A stretch of DNA of 64,000 nucleotides from Sedimenticola_A sp040506895 (GTDB lineage: Bacteria; Pseudomonadota; Gammaproteobacteria; Chromatiales; Chromatiaceae), in NCBI GenBank assembly GCA_040506895.1, contig JBEVVY010000001.1, positions 1,426,001 through 1,490,000 on the forward strand, in the 5' to 3' direction. The notes beneath the pieces are model-generated. The model did not search any database. It worked only from the letters and a program-made list of their open reading frames with translations, and was not told where the DNA came from. Positions 24,788 to 33,657 of this stretch are shown in pieces; the first letter of the stretch is position 1; the number at the start of each line of letters is the position of its first letter. The position numbers and the translations under genes are program-made.

Positions 24788-26032
24788 TCAGGAAAAGACA
24801 AACGGCAGCTTTTCACTGCGTTGGTAGTCTACACCACCCACCACGCGATCCGGGGCCACCTGCTTGCGCGCCTCCAGCAGGGCATCGGCGATACGGCGGT
24901 CCTTGAGGTGATACTCCGGCGCCAGGTCTATGCCGTCGATATCCGCACACGCCTCTTCGAACACATGACGGTAGAGATCACTCATCATGCAGTAGCGGCT
25001 GGACATCAGGGTGTTGGTGGCCTGCTTGATCCGGGATACGGCATCGTCCTCGTGATTGAAGAAACTGGTGACCAACATCACCGAGATGGCGTGCAGCACA
25101 TCGTATTGAACATGGGCTATGAAGACGATCAGGTGCTTCCGGGTGAGCTCCACGTCGTTCTGCCAGGCCCAGCGGATCATTCCACCCAGCAGCAGGCTGA
25201 AGAACTCGGGCACACCCCACTCCATGCCGAGCCCCACCGAAGCGAGGGATTCGACCATGCTGAACGAGGGGTGGTCGGAGAGCAGGCGCTGGGTCAGCAC
25301 GTTGTCCGCCACGCCGGGAAGCATCGCCACATCCTGCTCCTCGAAGGGGATGCCGAGACCTTCGAACAGGTTGCGGTACATCACGATGTGGGTCGTGGAA
25401 CTGAGCAGCCCGTGCAGGTCGGGATAGTCGTCGATGGCATGGGTCCCCACCCCGTACTCGTCGGCCAGGAGCTGCGCAAGTACGATCTGTGCCAGCTCGG
25501 AGACCCGCTCGTTGAGACATCCGTAGGGCAGTGGCATCAGCCCTGAAAAGCGCCCCAGGGCCAGCGCCACGCACTGGCGGGTATTCTTCACCTGGTTGAA
25601 ATACTGCTTTGCGAAGAGAGTCAGCTGCCGTTCGTTGAAATCCCCCCTGAAGATCCTCAAAAAGAAGGGGTGACGCCATACCGGGTGGTCCATCACGTGG
25701 TCGTGGAGCTCCAGGAACAGCTCGCTCAAGGCCCCCGGACGGAATATGTCGAGTTCGTTGAACCGGTTACCCGGCTCTTTTTCAGCGATCTCCCGCAGCT
25801 CCCCGAGGAGCCGGTTCAGCGGATTTTCAGGGTCTTCCAACTGGCTGATAATCTTCGAAAAATCTGCCTGCTGACTGACCTTGAAGGCCTCCAGCACCGT
25901 CTCTGCATCCATGGTGAGCAGATCTGGCATGGGGTGCACGCCGTCATTCAGGGTCGGCGTGCCGTCGGCCGATGCTTCAAGGAGATCGGAAAAGGGGCCG
26001 GATTTCGGGGAAGGGGGTACTGCTTCGTTCAT
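24788..26032 (-). CDS. haem-oxygenase-like diiron protein (iron-containing redox enzyme family)
   Basis: 414 residues. An N-terminal extension of about 100 residues precedes an all-helical domain with HPVWRHPFFLRIFRGDFNERQLTLFAKQYFNQVKNTRQ, LADEYGVGTHAIDDYPDLH, GMEWGVPEFFSLLLGG and FIAHVQYDVLHA. The Glu/His pairs (DEYG..H, E..H, H..YDVLH) fit the metal-binding scaffold of the CADD/PqqC/TENA-like superfamily, members of which oxidise small molecules with a two-iron centre. The substrate is unknown. An FNR-like box lies 15 bases before the ATG, close enough that a downstream start (for example the Met near 25930) should be considered. Probably co-transcribed with the TrpD-like gene. Confidence 0.75.
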   Translation of the reverse strand: MNEAVPPSPKSGPFSDLLEASADGTPTLNDGVHPMPDLLTMDAETVLEAFKVSQQADFSKIISQLEDPENPLNRLLGELREIAEKEPGNRFNELDIFRPGALSELFLELHDHVMDHPVWRHPFFLRIFRGDFNERQLTLFAKQYFNQVKNTRQCVALALGRFSGLMPLPYGCLNERVSELAQIVLAQLLADEYGVGTHAIDDYPDLHGLLSSTTHIVMYRNLFEGLGIPFEEQDVAMLPGVADNVLTQRLLSDHPSFSMVESLASVGLGMEWGVPEFFSLLLGGMIRWAWQNDVELTRKHLIVFIAHVQYDVLHAISVMLVTSFFNHEDDAVSRIKQATNTLMSSRYCMMSDLYRHVFEEACADIDGIDLAPEYHLKDRRIADALLEARKQVAPDRVVGGVDYQRSEKLPFVFS

Positions 26033-26046
26033 ACTGCTGTCCGCTC

Positions 26047-26060
26047 TTGACTTAAATCAA
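26047..26060. promoter_or_regulatory. FNR/Anr-like box
   Basis: TTGAC-TTAA-ATCAA matches the TTGAT-N4-ATCAA consensus at nine of ten fixed positions. It precedes the diiron protein gene and is about 80 bases beyond the peroxiredoxin stop. Its position so near the start codon would suit repression, or activation of a transcript starting inside the annotated gene. Confidence 0.6.
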
Positions 26061-26137
26061 GGATGATATCCGGATATTGTGGCTGTCACGCCACAAAGAA
26101 GCAATGGTCACTCAGCCACCCCCCTCCCCGTGACAGC

Positions 26138-26785
26138 TCAATTGGAAGTCAGGCTGGCAACGATTTCGGCCGGCTCCAGGCGAAGGGTGTAATCCGCATT
26201 CACGAAGTCGTAAACGATCACCCCATCCTGGCCGATGATGTAGGTTGCCGGCACCGGCAGCCTGAAGCTGTCGTCGCCGTTGAAGGCCGGAATATCGATG
26301 CCGATCTTTTCATAGATCGGTCGCAGGGCCATGGGCAGTTCGAATACGAGTCCCATCTGCTCGGCAACCCGGTTACCGGTATCGCTGAGGATGTCGATAT
26401 CGATCCCGTTGCGCTCCGCCGTATCGGTGGCGTTATCCGGCGTTTCCGGGCTCAGGCCCACCAGCCGGGCACCCCTCGCCTCAATCTCTGGCAGCACCTC
26501 ATGCAGGGCCTTCATCTCCATGTTGCAGTAGGGGCACCAGCCACCCCGGTAGACATTCAGCACCACCGGCGACTCCGCCAGGTAGTCCGAAAGACGCCGG
26601 TATTGGCCATGCTGATCGGGCAGTTCAAAGTCCGGCATGGCGTCACCGCTCCTCAACGCCCTGCCCTCGATACCCGAACCTTTCAGCTCTTCCGTACACT
26701 GGGCCATGGTGGCCAGAATTTCCGCCGGCACCTTCTCTTTCTTGGCCGCGTTATAGGCATCGATCTCGTCTTTCAGGGCACCCAT
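26138..26785 (-). CDS. peroxiredoxin-like AhpC/TSA-family protein
   Basis: 215 residues. After a helical N-terminus (MGALKDEIDAYNAAKKEKVP) comes the redoxin domain: MPDFELPDQHGQYRRLSDYL, then VVLNVYRGGWCPYCNMEMKAL with both cysteines of a C-P-Y-C motif, GLSPETPDNATDTAE, ILSDTGNRVAEQMGL and ATYIIGQDGVIVYDFVNADYTLR. It should reduce peroxides or disulfides in the cytoplasm. GAGGAGAGACTC precedes the ATG. It is divergent from a TetR-family gene with three palindromic operators between, so it is very probably controlled by that repressor. Confidence 0.88.
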   Translation of the reverse strand: MGALKDEIDAYNAAKKEKVPAEILATMAQCTEELKGSGIEGRALRSGDAMPDFELPDQHGQYRRLSDYLAESPVVLNVYRGGWCPYCNMEMKALHEVLPEIEARGARLVGLSPETPDNATDTAERNGIDIDILSDTGNRVAEQMGLVFELPMALRPIYEKIGIDIPAFNGDDSFRLPVPATYIIGQDGVIVYDFVNADYTLRLEPAEIVASLTSN

Positions 26786-26806
26786 GAGTCTCTCCTCGTA
26801 ATGTTT

Positions 26807-26877
26807 TTGAGTGAACGCTCAATAATAATCGACTATATTGAACGATCATTCAAGAAACATCTTGAGCAATTGCTCAA
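26807..26877. promoter_or_regulatory. three 16-bp TetR-type operators
   Basis: TTGAGTGAACGCTCAA (26807), TTGAACGATCATTCAA (26838) and TTGAGCAATTGCTCAA (26862, a perfect palindrome). All share TTGA...TCAA arms. They fill the space between the divergent peroxiredoxin and TetR genes and should bind the TetR protein, controlling both genes. Confidence 0.75.
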
Positions 26878-26915
26878 AAACATTACACTTGGATAACGGT
26901 TTCAAGGAGTTAAGC

Positions 26916-27497
26916 ATGGCAAGACCCATCCAGTTCGAGCGGGAAGATGTCCTGGAAAAGGCGATGCAGGCCTTTTGGGACCAGGGATACTGCGCCACCA
27001 GCATGGCCAGCCTGGTGGAGGTCACCAACCTGAAACCGGGCAGTCTCTACGCGGCGTTCGACTCCAAGGAGGGGCTGTTCCTGGCCGCCCTCGACCACTA
27101 CGGGGAGCGCAGCGTGGCAAGAATTGAGCGTGCCCTTGCCTCGGCGGATTCCCCCCTCGAAGGGATCCGCGGCTATTTCGGAAAACTGGCCGAGGAGACC
27201 GCCGATCCCAAGGCGAAGCGCAGCTGCCTCCTGGTCAATACTGCCCTTGAGCTCGGGCGCAGCAATCCCGCGGTGCTTGAGCGGGTGAAACACCACCTTG
27301 GGACTATCGAGGAACGCTTTAAACAAGCCCTATCCTCTGCAAGGGAGCAGGGGGAACTTGGGGCCGGGAAAGACCCGGACGCACTGGCCGCGCTGCTCAT
27401 GTCCAGCATCTGGGGCCTGCGGGTACTGGGGGGAACCGCACCGCAGCCGCAGCGGGCCCGGGCAGTGGTGGGTCAGTTGATGACGCTGCTCGATTGA
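26916..27497 (+). CDS. TetR-family repressor
   Basis: 193 residues from the ATG at 26916, with AAGGAG upstream; the reading from 26838 runs through the operators. The N-terminal helix-turn-helix is REDVLEKAMQAFWDQGYCATSMASLVEVTNLKPGSLYAAFDSKEGLF, close to the AcuR/YxaF-like TetR subgroup. The C-terminal ligand/dimer domain has KRSCLLVNTALELG, whose cysteine, together with the one in GYCATS, might sense oxidants or thiol-reactive compounds. Divergent from the peroxiredoxin gene and probably autoregulated. Confidence 0.9.
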   Translation: MARPIQFEREDVLEKAMQAFWDQGYCATSMASLVEVTNLKPGSLYAAFDSKEGLFLAALDHYGERSVARIERALASADSPLEGIRGYFGKLAEETADPKAKRSCLLVNTALELGRSNPAVLERVKHHLGTIEERFKQALSSAREQGELGAGKDPDALAALLMSSIWGLRVLGGTAPQPQRARAVVGQLMTLLD

Positions 27498-27605
27498 CGA
27501 GCCGTAACAATGAACATCAATGCCGGATACTTCCAGATACCCACACCATCCAGGCCGTTACGGTCCATTGACCACAGGCTCAATCCCTTCAGTCACCGCG
27601 CTTAA

Positions 27606-27695
27606 ACCCTGTTACGCAATGCCCCCCTGGAGATCGACTTCCGGGATGGCATCTGGAGTGGCGAGTTCTTTATTGGCCCGCATGGCGCCAGTTGA
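27606..27695 (+). pseudogene. possible C-terminal gene remnant
   Basis: Between two stops the frame reads RNAPLEIDFRDGIWSGEFFI and ends PHGAS, which looks like real protein though no start codon is available. It lies in the 200-base gap after the TetR gene. Too short to identify. Confidence 0.25.
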
Positions 27696-28601
27696 TCAGA
27701 CCGGCAACCCCAACAGCGCCTGGATGGCGATGGAGGTCGCACCGGACCTGTTGTCCACCTGTATCTTGGGATAGATCTGCTCCAGGTGCTTGTTCACGGT
27801 GCGCGGACTCAGGGAGAGTATCTCGCCGATCTCCCGGTTGGTCTTGCCGTGTGCCACCCAGAGCAATACCTCTGCCTCGCGCTTGGTGATGGGCAGGGCC
27901 GACTCCAGCACACTGGCGTCCATCAGCAGGTCATGGCCGACAATCCGCAGCAGGTGCTCGTCACTGGTGACACGCTTGAAATAGCGTATGCTCAAAGGGT
28001 CACCCGCCGTCTGCACCACCAGGTCGTTTGCGGGCTCACTACCACTCAGCCAGGCTCCCAGGGAGGCGGTGAAATCACTGGCCGTATCCTTGTAGGCGAC
28101 ACCGTTACCCGAGAGCAGCTCGCGGGTCTCGGGGGTGGCCCAAAGGGTTTCACCGACACTGTTGACCGCCAGCACGAACTGCTTGGCCACGTCCAGGGCC
28201 GCACGGGCATTCTCGATCATGTTGGCGCTGTTGACATGCGCGGTGATGCGCGCGAGCAGCTCCTCGGGCTTGATGGGCTTGGTGATGTAATCGTTGCCAC
28301 CATGCTCAAAGGCCCTGACGACGTGCTCGACATCGGTTAGCCCGGTCATGAAAATAATCGGCGTCAGGGGCAGTGACTTGCGCATCTGCTGACAGCACTC
28401 GAAGCCATCCATCACCGGCATCACCGCATCCATCAGCACCACGTTGGGCTGGATCTGGGCAACGATATCCAGCGCCTGCTGGCCGTTCAATGCCACCAGC
28501 ACCATGTAACCGGCCTGGTTGAGTGCCGTGTTGATCATGCCCAGCGAATCGGGTGAATCATCCACCACGAGGACAATCGGGTTCGTTTTATCAAGCGCCA
28601 T
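27696..28601 (-). CDS. LuxR-type response regulator
   Basis: 301 residues. Receiver 1-125 with the acidic pair VVDDS, phospho-Asp in VVLMDAVMPVMDG, and the switch residues in IFMTGLT and ITKPIKP. A middle PAS-like segment (about 130-230: FVLAVNSVGETLWATPETRELL) is unusual for the class. The C-terminal helix-turn-helix (ITKREAEVLLWVAHGKTNREIGEILSLSPRTVNKHLEQIY) is NarL/FixJ-like. It overlaps the end of the transporter-kinase gene by 11 bases, so the two work as one system. The probable targets are the divergent urt-ure genes, where direct repeats and a palindrome occur. Confidence 0.92.
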   Translation of the reverse strand: MALDKTNPIVLVVDDSPDSLGMINTALNQAGYMVLVALNGQQALDIVAQIQPNVVLMDAVMPVMDGFECCQQMRKSLPLTPIIFMTGLTDVEHVVRAFEHGGNDYITKPIKPEELLARITAHVNSANMIENARAALDVAKQFVLAVNSVGETLWATPETRELLSGNGVAYKDTASDFTASLGAWLSGSEPANDLVVQTAGDPLSIRYFKRVTSDEHLLRIVGHDLLMDASVLESALPITKREAEVLLWVAHGKTNREIGEILSLSPRTVNKHLEQIYPKIQVDNRSGATSIAIQALLGLPV

Positions 28602-31600
28602 GGCTAAGCCCTCTTATAGCCTGGATCATTCCATCGAAGTCGCAGAGTTCCGCCCTGGACTTCAGGTACTGCAGAAATTCAGAGTCGATATTGGCCTTCT
28701 CCAGGGCTTCGAGTTTCTCAAGGACCCCGTTGAGATAACCGATCTTGGCCATGGATATCAGCTCTTCCATCTCTTCATTGGATGGCAAACGGTCAACTGA
28801 AGCAGACGACTTATGGGCGTCGACCTTCTCCTGTCCATCATCATCGTCATATCTCCACTCCATCTGCATGGCCGCTGCCATCTTTTCCAGCAGCGCCTCC
28901 AGGCGCACCGGCTTGATGAGATACTCATCGTGCAGATGACAGGTCATCTCCTCGCGGTGATCCTCGATTGCATTTCCGGAGAGCATGAAGATAGGGGCAT
29001 CGATACCCTGCTGCCGCAACCGGGCCGCCAGGTCCCAGCCATCGGTGACCGGCATGTGCACATCGAGCAGAAACAGGTCGATGGGCTTCTCCGCCACCAC
29101 CTGCAGGGCGAACTCGGCACTATGGGCCTCCAGTACAGTGAAACCAAGCGGGGTGAGGTAATCGGCGATCAGTGCACGATGGGTCGGCTCGTCGTCCACC
29201 ACCAGCAGATGCCTCCGGGAACCTGCATAGCCCCTGATCTTTCTGCTCGGCAGGGCATGCCCTTTCGGTGAATGTACCACGGGCAACATGACCGAGAGAT
29301 TGAACACCGTACCTTCCCCGTAACAGCTCTGCAGCGACAGGTCGCCACCCATCAGGTTTGTCAGCAGGCGGGAGATGGTCAGCCCGAGACCGGTGCCACT
29401 GACAAACTGTGTCTCCTGGTCACGGATCCGCTCGAAGGGATTGAAGATGCTCTCCAGGTTCTCCGGCTTGATTCCCACGCCGGTATCGCTGACCACGAAC
29501 CTGGCCACCTCGTTTCGGTAACTCACCTGCAGGGTCACCTGGCCCTCCCGGGTGAACTTCACCGCGTTGGAGAGAAGATTCATCAGCACCTGTCTCAATC
29601 GTTTCTCATCCGCCAGCACATAATCGGGCAGGTCGCTCTCACAACGGTACTCGAACACCAAGTTCCTGGCCCGGGCCTGTATACCGAACATCTCCACCAG
29701 CTGATCGAGCAGGGAGCCCAGCTGCACCTGGTCGCGATGCAGGTCGAGACGACGCGCCTCGATCTTGGAGATCTCCAGCAGCCCCTCGATCACATCGGCA
29801 AGGTGCTCGCCACCACGCTGGATCACCTCTGCCGCCCTGCGGTTTCTCTTTGGAAGCGCTTCATCGGACTCCAGCAGCTGGGCATAACCCAGGATGGTGT
29901 TGAGGGGTGTGCGCAGTTCATGACTTACGCCCGAGAGATAGCGGCTCTTGGCCTGGTTGGCGGCCACCGCCGCCTCCTTGGCCTCCTGCAGTTTCTGAGA
30001 AGTCTTTTCATGGGCGGCCACCTCCTGGCTGAGAAGCGCGGTCTGCTGCTGTGACTCATCCAGTGCCTTGCGGCGACTGCTCTGGGCCAGCACGTAGAGC
30101 CAGATCAGTACGCCGGTGACAATCACCAGCAGGAAGAAAGTCTTTACCAGGGCATTGCTTACCATGGCGCCTGACTCGACGGTAGCGTAGTCCATGGAGA
30201 AGTAGACCAATGCGAAGAGGCCTGCAATCAGACTGGTGGTAAAAAAGAGTATGACCAGGAAATGACCGACCGCGGAGTGCAACTGCTCGACAAGACGTTT
30301 GGGCAACAGCCTGCTCAGGTAGTTGAAGGTCTGTACCTGAAGGTGCGCCTCGGGCCGGCAGCGGTCCTGGCAGCTCGAATCCAGGGCGCAGCAGAGTGAG
30401 CAGACATGGCCTCCATAGGTGGGGCAACTGCTCATATCCTCCGGTTCGAAGCTGTTTTCACAGATACTGCAGTGGCTGCTTTCCGCCTCGTGGCCAAGGT
30501 CGTTCGGCCTCACCAAGTAGTAGCGTCCACGGGTGTACCAGGCGATCAGGGGGGCAGTGATAAACGGGGTGAACAGGGCCACGAAAGGCGACAACGCCTT
30601 GAATGTCGGGCCGAACAGCTCCAGCTGACCCGCGATACCGAGAGCCGATGCGATCAGCATCGACCCCACCCCCACCGGGTTGATGTCGTAGAGGTGCCCG
30701 CGCTTGAACTCGATCTCCCGGGGCCGCAGTCCCAGGGGCATGTTGATCACCAGGTCGGCCACCAGGGCGCCGATCCAGGCAAGCACCAGGGGGGAATAGG
30801 TGATCAGGATACTCTCGAAGGCGTGATAGAGCCCAAGCTCCATCAGCAACAGCGCGATGGCCACGTTGAAGAAGAGCCATACGATCCGCCCCGGGTGGCT
30901 ATGGGTCACCCGGGAGAAGAAGTTGGACCACGCCAGGGAACCGGCGTAGGCATTGGTGACGTTGATCTTCAGCTGGGAGATGATCACGAAGGCGGAGACC
31001 AGCACCAGCGCCAGGTCCGGATTCTCGGTGATATAGCTGTACGCCACCAGGTACATATGGGTGGGGTCGTCCGCCAGGTCCAGTGCCACACCCTGCTGCA
31101 GCGCCAACACGGCAAGGAAAGAGCCGGCCATCAGCTTGACCAGTCCGAACACGCTCCAGCCCGGTCCCGAAAGGGTCAACGCCAGCCACCACTTGGCGGA
31201 GTTCTCCTCCTCCCTGGGCAGAAAACGCAGAAAGTCCACCTGCTCACCGTTCTGGGCCATCAGCGGAAAGATGACGGCGGCCGCGGCACCGAACAGCAGC
31301 AGGTTGAAGCTCTCCCCTGTACCCTCGTCAGCGCCCGTGAAATGGGTCCAGGTGGAGACCGCCTCCGCATGGTGATAGATGATGAAAATCAGCGGTGCGA
31401 TCTGAAGAATGATCCAGATCGGTTGGGTCCAGATCTGGAAGCGGCTGATGCGCGTGATGCCATGTGTGACCAAAGGAATCACGACCAGTGCACTGATCAC
31501 GTAGGCCCAGGCCAGTGGAATTCCCATCAACAGGTGGAGCGCCATCGACATGATGGCCGCCTCCAGTGCGAAGAAGATAAAGGTGAACGATGCGTAGATC

Positions 31601-31959
31601 AGCGACGAGATGGTGGAGCCGATGTAACCGAAGCCGGCACCCCGGGTCAGCAGGTCGATATCCAGTCCGGACTTGGCCGCGTGGTAACAGATCGGAAGGC
31701 CGCTGAGGAATATCAGGGCGCACACCACCAGGATCGCCCACAGGGAATTGATAAAGCCGTACTGCAGGGTGATGGCCCCGCCGATCGCCTCCAGGGCCAG
31801 GAACGCCACGATACCCAGGGCCGTGTTGGCGATACGCACATCGGACCACTTGCGCGCCCGCTTGGCGGTATAGCGCAGGGCGAAGTCTTCCAGTGTCTCG
31901 TTGGCCACCCACTGGTTGTAGCTTCGCTTTGTCGGTATCACCCGTTGGTCAGCGGACAT
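28591..31959 (-). CDS. NCS1-like transporter fused to hybrid histidine kinase
   Basis: 1122 residues. Residues about 30-480 form a multi-span domain like NCS1 (cytosine/purine) permeases (NTALGIVAFLALEAIGGAITLQYG, LLTRGAGFGYIGSTISS, QLKINVTNAYAGSLAWSNFFSRV). A cysteine-rich patch follows (CSICENSFEPEDMSSC, CSLCC, CQDRC), likely zinc-binding, then two more spans. The kinase core has the His box VSHELRTPLNTILGYAQLL, NLLSNAVKF, DTGVGI and GTGLGLTIS. A receiver (LFLLDVHMPVTDGW) and a C-terminal helical region end the protein. It probably senses urea or a related amide/pyrimidine through the permease part; that is inference from the neighbouring urt genes. AGGAGAG lies before the ATG. Confidence 0.9.
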   Translation of the reverse strand: MSADQRVIPTKRSYNQWVANETLEDFALRYTAKRARKWSDVRIANTALGIVAFLALEAIGGAITLQYGFINSLWAILVVCALIFLSGLPICYHAAKSGLDIDLLTRGAGFGYIGSTISSLIYASFTFIFFALEAAIMSMALHLLMGIPLAWAYVISALVVIPLVTHGITRISRFQIWTQPIWIILQIAPLIFIIYHHAEAVSTWTHFTGADEGTGESFNLLLFGAAAAVIFPLMAQNGEQVDFLRFLPREEENSAKWWLALTLSGPGWSVFGLVKLMAGSFLAVLALQQGVALDLADDPTHMYLVAYSYITENPDLALVLVSAFVIISQLKINVTNAYAGSLAWSNFFSRVTHSHPGRIVWLFFNVAIALLLMELGLYHAFESILITYSPLVLAWIGALVADLVINMPLGLRPREIEFKRGHLYDINPVGVGSMLIASALGIAGQLELFGPTFKALSPFVALFTPFITAPLIAWYTRGRYYLVRPNDLGHEAESSHCSICENSFEPEDMSSCPTYGGHVCSLCCALDSSCQDRCRPEAHLQVQTFNYLSRLLPKRLVEQLHSAVGHFLVILFFTTSLIAGLFALVYFSMDYATVESGAMVSNALVKTFFLLVIVTGVLIWLYVLAQSSRRKALDESQQQTALLSQEVAAHEKTSQKLQEAKEAAVAANQAKSRYLSGVSHELRTPLNTILGYAQLLESDEALPKRNRRAAEVIQRGGEHLADVIEGLLEISKIEARRLDLHRDQVQLGSLLDQLVEMFGIQARARNLVFEYRCESDLPDYVLADEKRLRQVLMNLLSNAVKFTREGQVTLQVSYRNEVARFVVSDTGVGIKPENLESIFNPFERIRDQETQFVSGTGLGLTISRLLTNLMGGDLSLQSCYGEGTVFNLSVMLPVVHSPKGHALPSRKIRGYAGSRRHLLVVDDEPTHRALIADYLTPLGFTVLEAHSAEFALQVVAEKPIDLFLLDVHMPVTDGWDLAARLRQQGIDAPIFMLSGNAIEDHREEMTCHLHDEYLIKPVRLEALLEKMAAAMQMEWRYDDDDGQEKVDAHKSSASVDRLPSNEEMEELISMAKIGYLNGVLEKLEALEKANIDSEFLQYLKSRAELCDFDGMIQAIRGLSHGA

Positions 31960-31983
31960 CGCTCGTTCACTCTCCTGTCACGC

Positions 31984-32092
31984 GCATCATTATCGTGCGC
32001 GCCACCTCATATCAGGGCGCATGACGCACCATTATTGTGCCCGCCGGACTATCCAACACTCCCCCCTGCCCGGCCATACGTCATTTGACGTA
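31984..32092. promoter_or_regulatory. candidate regulator sites between the sensor kinase and urtA
   Basis: Two direct repeats of 20 bases (GCATCATTATCGTGCGCGCC at 31984, GCACCATTATTGTGCCCGCC at 32026; 17 of 20 equal) are spaced 42 bases, four helix turns. Further on is the inverted repeat TACGTCA-TT-TGACGTA (32077-32092). They are likely sites for the LuxR-type regulator controlling both directions. Confidence 0.5.
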
Positions 32093-32214
32093 CCCCGATC
32101 AGTGCATCACCGAATAGTGATGGGGCTTCAGCGGACAGATACTGGCAGCACACAGAAATTCGTTATCCGGTAACAGCAATTCCAGTGCCAAACCTTAAAT
32201 AGGAGCAACACCCG

Positions 32215-33504
32215 ATGAAAAAGAGCCACCTGAAGAAACTCGTTCTCTCCATGGCCCTGGCCACTGCCACGGTCGGCAGCGCCCAGGCGGCAGATACCAT
32301 CAAGGTCGGTATCCTGCACTCCCTCTCCGGAACCATGGCGATCAGTGAGACCACCCTGAAAGACACCATGCTGATGCTCATCAAGGAGCAGAACAAGAAA
32401 GGCGGCGTGCTGGGCAAGCAGCTCGAGCCCGTTGTCGTCGATCCCGCCTCCAACTGGCCCCTGTTCGCCGAGAAGGCACGCGAGCTGCTGAGCAAGCACA
32501 AGGTTTCCGCCATCTTCGGCAACTGGACCTCGGTATCCCGCAAGTCCGTACTGCCTGTCGTAGAAGAGCTGAACGGCCTGCTCTTCTACCCCGTCCAGTA
32601 CGAAGCCGAAGAGTCCTCGAAGAACGTCTTCTACACCGGTGCGGCGCCCAACCAGCAGGCGATCCCAGCCGTTGACTATCTGATGAACGAGGTCGGCGTG
32701 AAGCGCTGGGTTCTGGCGGGTACCGACTATGTCTACCCCCGTACCACCAACAAGATCCTCGAGGCCTACCTGAAAGCAAAGGGCGTGGCTGATGAGGACA
32801 TCATGATCAACTACACCCCCTTCGGCCACTCCGACTGGCAGTCCATCGTCTCCGACATCAAGAAGTTCGGTGCTGCCGGCAAGAAGACCGCCGTGGTCTC
32901 CACCATCAACGGCGACGCCAACGTACCCTTCTACAAAGAGCTGGGTAACCAGGGCATCTCCGCCGAGGATATCCCCGTGGTCGCCTTCTCCGTGGGCGAG
33001 GAGGAGCTCTCCGGTCTCGACACCAAGCCCCTGGTCGGCCACCTGGCCGCATGGAACTACTTCATGAGCGTGGATGCGCCCGAGAACGACGCCTTCATCG
33101 ACAACTGGAAAGGCTTCATCAAGGACGACAAGCGTGTCACCAACGATCCCATGGAAGCTCACTACATCGGCTTCAACATGTGGGTTAAAGCTGTTGAGAA
33201 GGCCGGCACCACCGATTCCGACGCGGTACAGGAAGCCATCATCGGCGTGACTGTCCCCAACCTGACCGGCGGCCTCTCCTCCATGATGCCCAACCACCAC
33301 ATCACCAAGCCGGTGCTGATCGGTGAGATCCAGGAAGATGGTCAGTTCGACGTGGTATGGGAGACCTCCGGCCTGGTTGCAGGTGATGCCTGGTCCGACT
33401 TCCTGCCGGGTTCCAAGGACATCATCTCCGACTGGCGCGCACCGCTCTCCTGCGGCAACTACAACGTCAAGACTGCCAAGTGTTCCGGGCAGAACTACGA
33501 GTAA
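32215..33504 (+). CDS. urtA: urea ABC transporter substrate-binding protein
   Basis: 429 residues with TAGGAGCAACACCCG before the ATG. Signal peptide 1-25 (ATATVGSAQAAD). The mature protein follows the amide-binding type I fold: IKVGILHSLSGTMAISETTLKD, PVVVDPASNWPLFAEKARELL, IFGNWTSVSRKSVLPVVEELNG, LFYPVQYEAEESSKNVFYTGAAPNQQAIPAV, all typical for UrtA. It binds urea in the periplasm and hands it to UrtBC. The gene is divergent from the transporter-kinase. A stable hairpin follows at 33553, so it is probably made in excess over the membrane parts. Confidence 0.96.
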   Translation: MKKSHLKKLVLSMALATATVGSAQAADTIKVGILHSLSGTMAISETTLKDTMLMLIKEQNKKGGVLGKQLEPVVVDPASNWPLFAEKARELLSKHKVSAIFGNWTSVSRKSVLPVVEELNGLLFYPVQYEAEESSKNVFYTGAAPNQQAIPAVDYLMNEVGVKRWVLAGTDYVYPRTTNKILEAYLKAKGVADEDIMINYTPFGHSDWQSIVSDIKKFGAAGKKTAVVSTINGDANVPFYKELGNQGISAEDIPVVAFSVGEEELSGLDTKPLVGHLAAWNYFMSVDAPENDAFIDNWKGFIKDDKRVTNDPMEAHYIGFNMWVKAVEKAGTTDSDAVQEAIIGVTVPNLTGGLSSMMPNHHITKPVLIGEIQEDGQFDVVWETSGLVAGDAWSDFLPGSKDIISDWRAPLSCGNYNVKTAKCSGQNYE

Positions 33505-33552
33505 GAGCTCAATAACGGAACACCCTCCTCGGGCTTTTAGCCAAGTCCGTTC

Positions 33553-33588
33553 AAGCCGGCCTGGCCCCGCCGGGCCGGCTTGTTTTTT
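33553..33588 (+). terminator. attenuating terminator between urtA and urtB
   Basis: AAGCCGGCCTGGCCC pairs with GGGCCGGCTT around a short loop, followed by GTTTTTT. Such a partial terminator behind a binding-protein gene keeps its level higher than that of the permease genes. Confidence 0.8.
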
Positions 33589-33657
33589 CAACCCAAGGGA
33601 CGTTGCCGAATCCGCCCGTCGAACGGGCGGCACAGGCGAGCCTTGCAAGTGAAACAG

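Noticed and set aside
30406..33648. Long frames of 560 codons (plus, 30406-32088) and 506 codons (minus, 32128-33648)
   Set aside because: Shadows of the transporter-kinase and urtA genes, composed of low-complexity Gly/His/Gln/Asp sequence typical of antisense frames.
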